Source: Helicobacter macacae MIT 99-5501 (GTDB lineage Bacteria > Campylobacterota > Campylobacteria > Campylobacterales > Helicobacteraceae). From it: DNA of 64,000 nt. The notes below the pieces were generated by a model, which saw only the letters and a program-made list of their open reading frames with translations, was not told the DNA's origin and did not search any database. This document shows positions 62,446-64,000 of the stretch, in pieces. The position numbers and the translations under genes were made by a program. The stretch is from NCBI RefSeq assembly GCF_000507845.1, contig NZ_KI669454.1:310001-374000 (forward strand). The letters are read 5' to 3'. Position 1 is the stretch's first letter. Each line of letters begins with the position of its first letter.

Positions 62446-63546
62446 ATGCAGCTTGGCAAAATCCAAACACTTACTATCACGCGCTTTAGCCCAAATGGTG
62501 CGTATTTGGGCAAAAGCGCGACAAATACAAAATCCACAAATACACAAAAAAGCAAAATATATAAGCAAAAATCTACACAAATCCCCTCACAAACTCTTGC
62601 CCAAATCCCCATAAACGAAGTGCTATTGCCAAATAAATTTTGCCCTAGCGGTGCAAAGGTGGGCGATGAAGTGCAAGTCTTTATCTACACGGATTCGCAA
62701 GATAGATTTATCGCCACCACACAATCCCCGCTAGCCACACTAGGACAAATCGCGTTTTTGCGCGTGGTAAGCGTGGGACAAAACGGCGTGTTTTTGGACT
62801 TGGGGCTTGATAAAGATATATTTATGCCTAGCAAAAATCCCAAATCCTACGCGCTAGACTCGCTCGTAGCAGTGAAAATCTGCGCTGATAAGTCCCACCG
62901 ACTTATCGCAAAAAAGGGCATAAAAGACACGCTTAAGCCCTACAAAGCAAAACATAGAGGCACGAAGGTAGAGATTTTGCCTTTTGAGATAAGTCCTCTT
63001 GGTGTGGGCTGTGTGGTGGAGGGCAAATACTATGGATTGCTATATACTTCGCAAAGTAGCCCTAAAGCAAAATCTACTCACAGGGATTTTGCTAGCAAAG
63101 ATTCTACTCGCAAAGACTTTTATTACACGGATTTTCCCACAAAATCTAGCCAAAATCCTCTCAATATAGATTCTAGCGAGCTGCTAAAAAAGCTAGGGCT
63201 AAGTCTAGGGGCAAAATCAAGTGCTTTTATACAAAATGTGCGCCCTGATGGCAAGCTGGACTTGACCCTACAAAGTAAGGCAAACACCAAAGATGAAGCA
63301 CAAAAAGTGCTAGAGATTTTGCACTCACTGCAAAAGGCTAATGAAGTGCTAGAGTTTCACTACGATAGTCCTCCACAGATTTTGGATAAAACCTTTGGCA
63401 TAAGCAAAAAGGCTTTCAAGCGCGTGCTTTCTCATCTAATAGCCACTTCTTGTATAGAATTGAAAGAGGGCAAAATCGCCCTGCTAGATTCTGTGCAAAG
63501 CCCACATAAAAGCACCAAAAATCCTAGATTTAGCCAAAAGCCTTAG
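62446..63546 (+). CDS. CvfB-like S1 RNA-binding protein
   Basis: A 366-residue protein of the CvfB/YitL family, with several S1-like OB folds and a C-terminal winged helix. Supporting motifs are NEVLLPNKFCP, GQIAFLRVVSVGQNGVFLDLGLDKDIFMP, and the C-terminal KTFGISKKAFKRVLSHLI. It probably binds RNA in the cytoplasm. Low-complexity Lys/Ser/Thr insertions occupy about 25-50 and 205-235. It follows the yqeY gene by 53 bases on the same strand. Confidence 0.75.
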   Translation: MQLGKIQTLTITRFSPNGAYLGKSATNTKSTNTQKSKIYKQKSTQIPSQTLAQIPINEVLLPNKFCPSGAKVGDEVQVFIYTDSQDRFIATTQSPLATLGQIAFLRVVSVGQNGVFLDLGLDKDIFMPSKNPKSYALDSLVAVKICADKSHRLIAKKGIKDTLKPYKAKHRGTKVEILPFEISPLGVGCVVEGKYYGLLYTSQSSPKAKSTHRDFASKDSTRKDFYYTDFPTKSSQNPLNIDSSELLKKLGLSLGAKSSAFIQNVRPDGKLDLTLQSKANTKDEAQKVLEILHSLQKANEVLEFHYDSPPQILDKTFGISKKAFKRVLSHLIATSCIELKEGKIALLDSVQSPHKSTKNPRFSQKP

Positions 63547-63710
63547 CAAATACCATAAAGCCTTTTTATCCACGATTCAAACTTTCATAAAAGACTCCAA
63601 AAGATTCTTAAAAATCCGCTAAAACACGCTTAAAAACCACTACTTACATTTGTCTAATATTCAAGTTGCTAAATCCGCGATTTACCAAGCAAGAGCACCA
63701 AGCAGCCACA

Positions 63711-63739
63711 TTGACAAAAAAAAAAAAAACGGCTAAGAT
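63711..63739 (+). promoter_or_regulatory. Promoter with an A tract in its spacer
   Basis: TTGACA (63711-63716) and TAAGAT (63734-63739) at the ideal 17-base spacing. The spacer is 13 As plus CGGC (14 consecutive As run from 63716 to 63729), so slippage would change spacing and strength. Confidence 0.55.
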
Positions 63740-63766
63740 TCCCCCTCTACTTCTTTGCTAATAAGT

Positions 63767-63797
63767 GATAAAAAGCCTAAGATTTTTGCTTTTTATC
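63767..63797 (+). promoter_or_regulatory. Leader hairpin
   Basis: GATAAAAAGC pairs with GCTTTTTATC over ten bases with an 11-base loop, 46 bases before the ATG of the next gene. Confidence 0.5.
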
Positions 63798-63843
63798 GCT
63801 TGACTTCCAAGCCAAACAAAATCTAAATAAAGGGGAATAAGCT

Positions 63844-64000
63844 ATGAAAATTTTAGGCAAGTATGAAATCATAGAGCAGTTTTCAAGCGATGAGTTTAGA
63901 GCGCGAGATTTGCACAAAAACTATTTCATAAAGCGCGTTAGAAAAGAGGGCTTAGATGAGACTATGCACTCCCATCTAGCCCAAAATCTCCAAGACTTTC
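63844..64000 (+). CDS. Unidentified protein, start only
   Basis: Starts at an ATG after AAGGGG and runs off the window (MKILGKYEIIEQFSSDEF...). The visible 52 residues are charged and show no signal peptide. The opening LGKYEIIEQF recalls protein-kinase N-termini but the glycine loop is absent, so no assignment is made. Confidence 0.6.
   Translation, partial: MKILGKYEIIEQFSSDEFRARDLHKNYFIKRVRKEGLDETMHSHLAQNLQDF

Larger units (their letters stand above)
63547..63843. other. Regulatory stretch before the last gene
   Basis: About 300 bases that hold an A14 tract promoter and a leader hairpin, described separately. Confidence 0.5.

Noticed and set aside
1..64000. CRISPR arrays, insertion sequences, prophage, rRNA
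   Set aside because: No regularly spaced repeats, transposase motifs, phage structural genes or rRNA sequences were recognised.

Overview
The window reads as chromosomal DNA of a Helicobacter-like member of the Campylobacterota, most likely an enterohepatic species. Evidence: AT-rich coding, short AAGGAG ribosome sites, extended TTTTGnTATAAT promoters, G and T homopolymer tracts, and gene sets matching Helicobacter (a cznC-cznB-cznA metal pump next to glyS, fabG-acpP-fabF, an alpha-carbonic anhydrase, a split MBOAT/SGNH acetylation locus). No insertion sequence, prophage, CRISPR array or rRNA was found. One tRNA-Arg is present.

Layout. 1-2.2 kb: edge-truncated DUF3883 gene, small genes (one broken at a G12 tract), an MdaB-like quinone reductase. 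2.4-7.6 kb: co-directional run of a conserved unknown, murE, a FapA/DUF342 protein and ruvA. 7.9-13.1 kb: two SGNH hydrolases and an MBOAT acyltransferase, probably for O-acetylation of peptidoglycan or another envelope glycan. 13.2-14.2 kb: accA. 14.5-29.7 kb: the accessory heart of the window, a glycan island with an asparagine-synthase-like gene switched off by a G12 tract, WecE, glycosyltransferases, a WecF-like Fuc4NAc transferase fused to a methyltransferase across a G9 tract, a TupA-type ATP-grasp gene, an aminotransferase and a HAD phosphatase. Inside it sit a SIR2-P-loop NTPase gene resembling anti-phage defence proteins, a toxin-antitoxin pair with a frameshifted toxin, and a remnant of a nucleotide-sugar dehydrogenase.

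30-34.4 kb: fabF, acpP, fabG and a membrane-anchored lysozyme-like protein. 34.4-45.5 kb: glyS, a large outer-membrane protein, the cznCBA efflux pump and a DUF3240 gene. 45.8-48.7 kb: alpha-carbonic anhydrase and two outer-membrane beta-barrel genes behind a promoter carrying a T13 tract. 49.1-53.6 kb: an orphan TRAP-type binding protein, rpsU, tRNA-Arg, tyrA and a glycosyltransferase with a large insertion that includes a dispersed repeat. 53.9-60.2 kb: a five-gene operon with two flavin monooxygenases, an ATP-grasp ligase and two near-duplicate MHS permeases. Two identical palindromes 52 bp apart lie upstream of it, shared with a divergent cytochrome c peroxidase. 61.9-64 kb: a YqeY protein, a CvfB-like S1 protein and a gene cut by the window edge.

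The most notable theme is phase-variable control of surface glycans. Three G tracts sit in coding regions, and two A/T tracts sit between promoter boxes. The G9 tract lies exactly at the joint between a sugar transferase and a methyltransferase, so slippage would remove only the second activity. Functional statements rest on motif recognition and family knowledge; no database search was possible.
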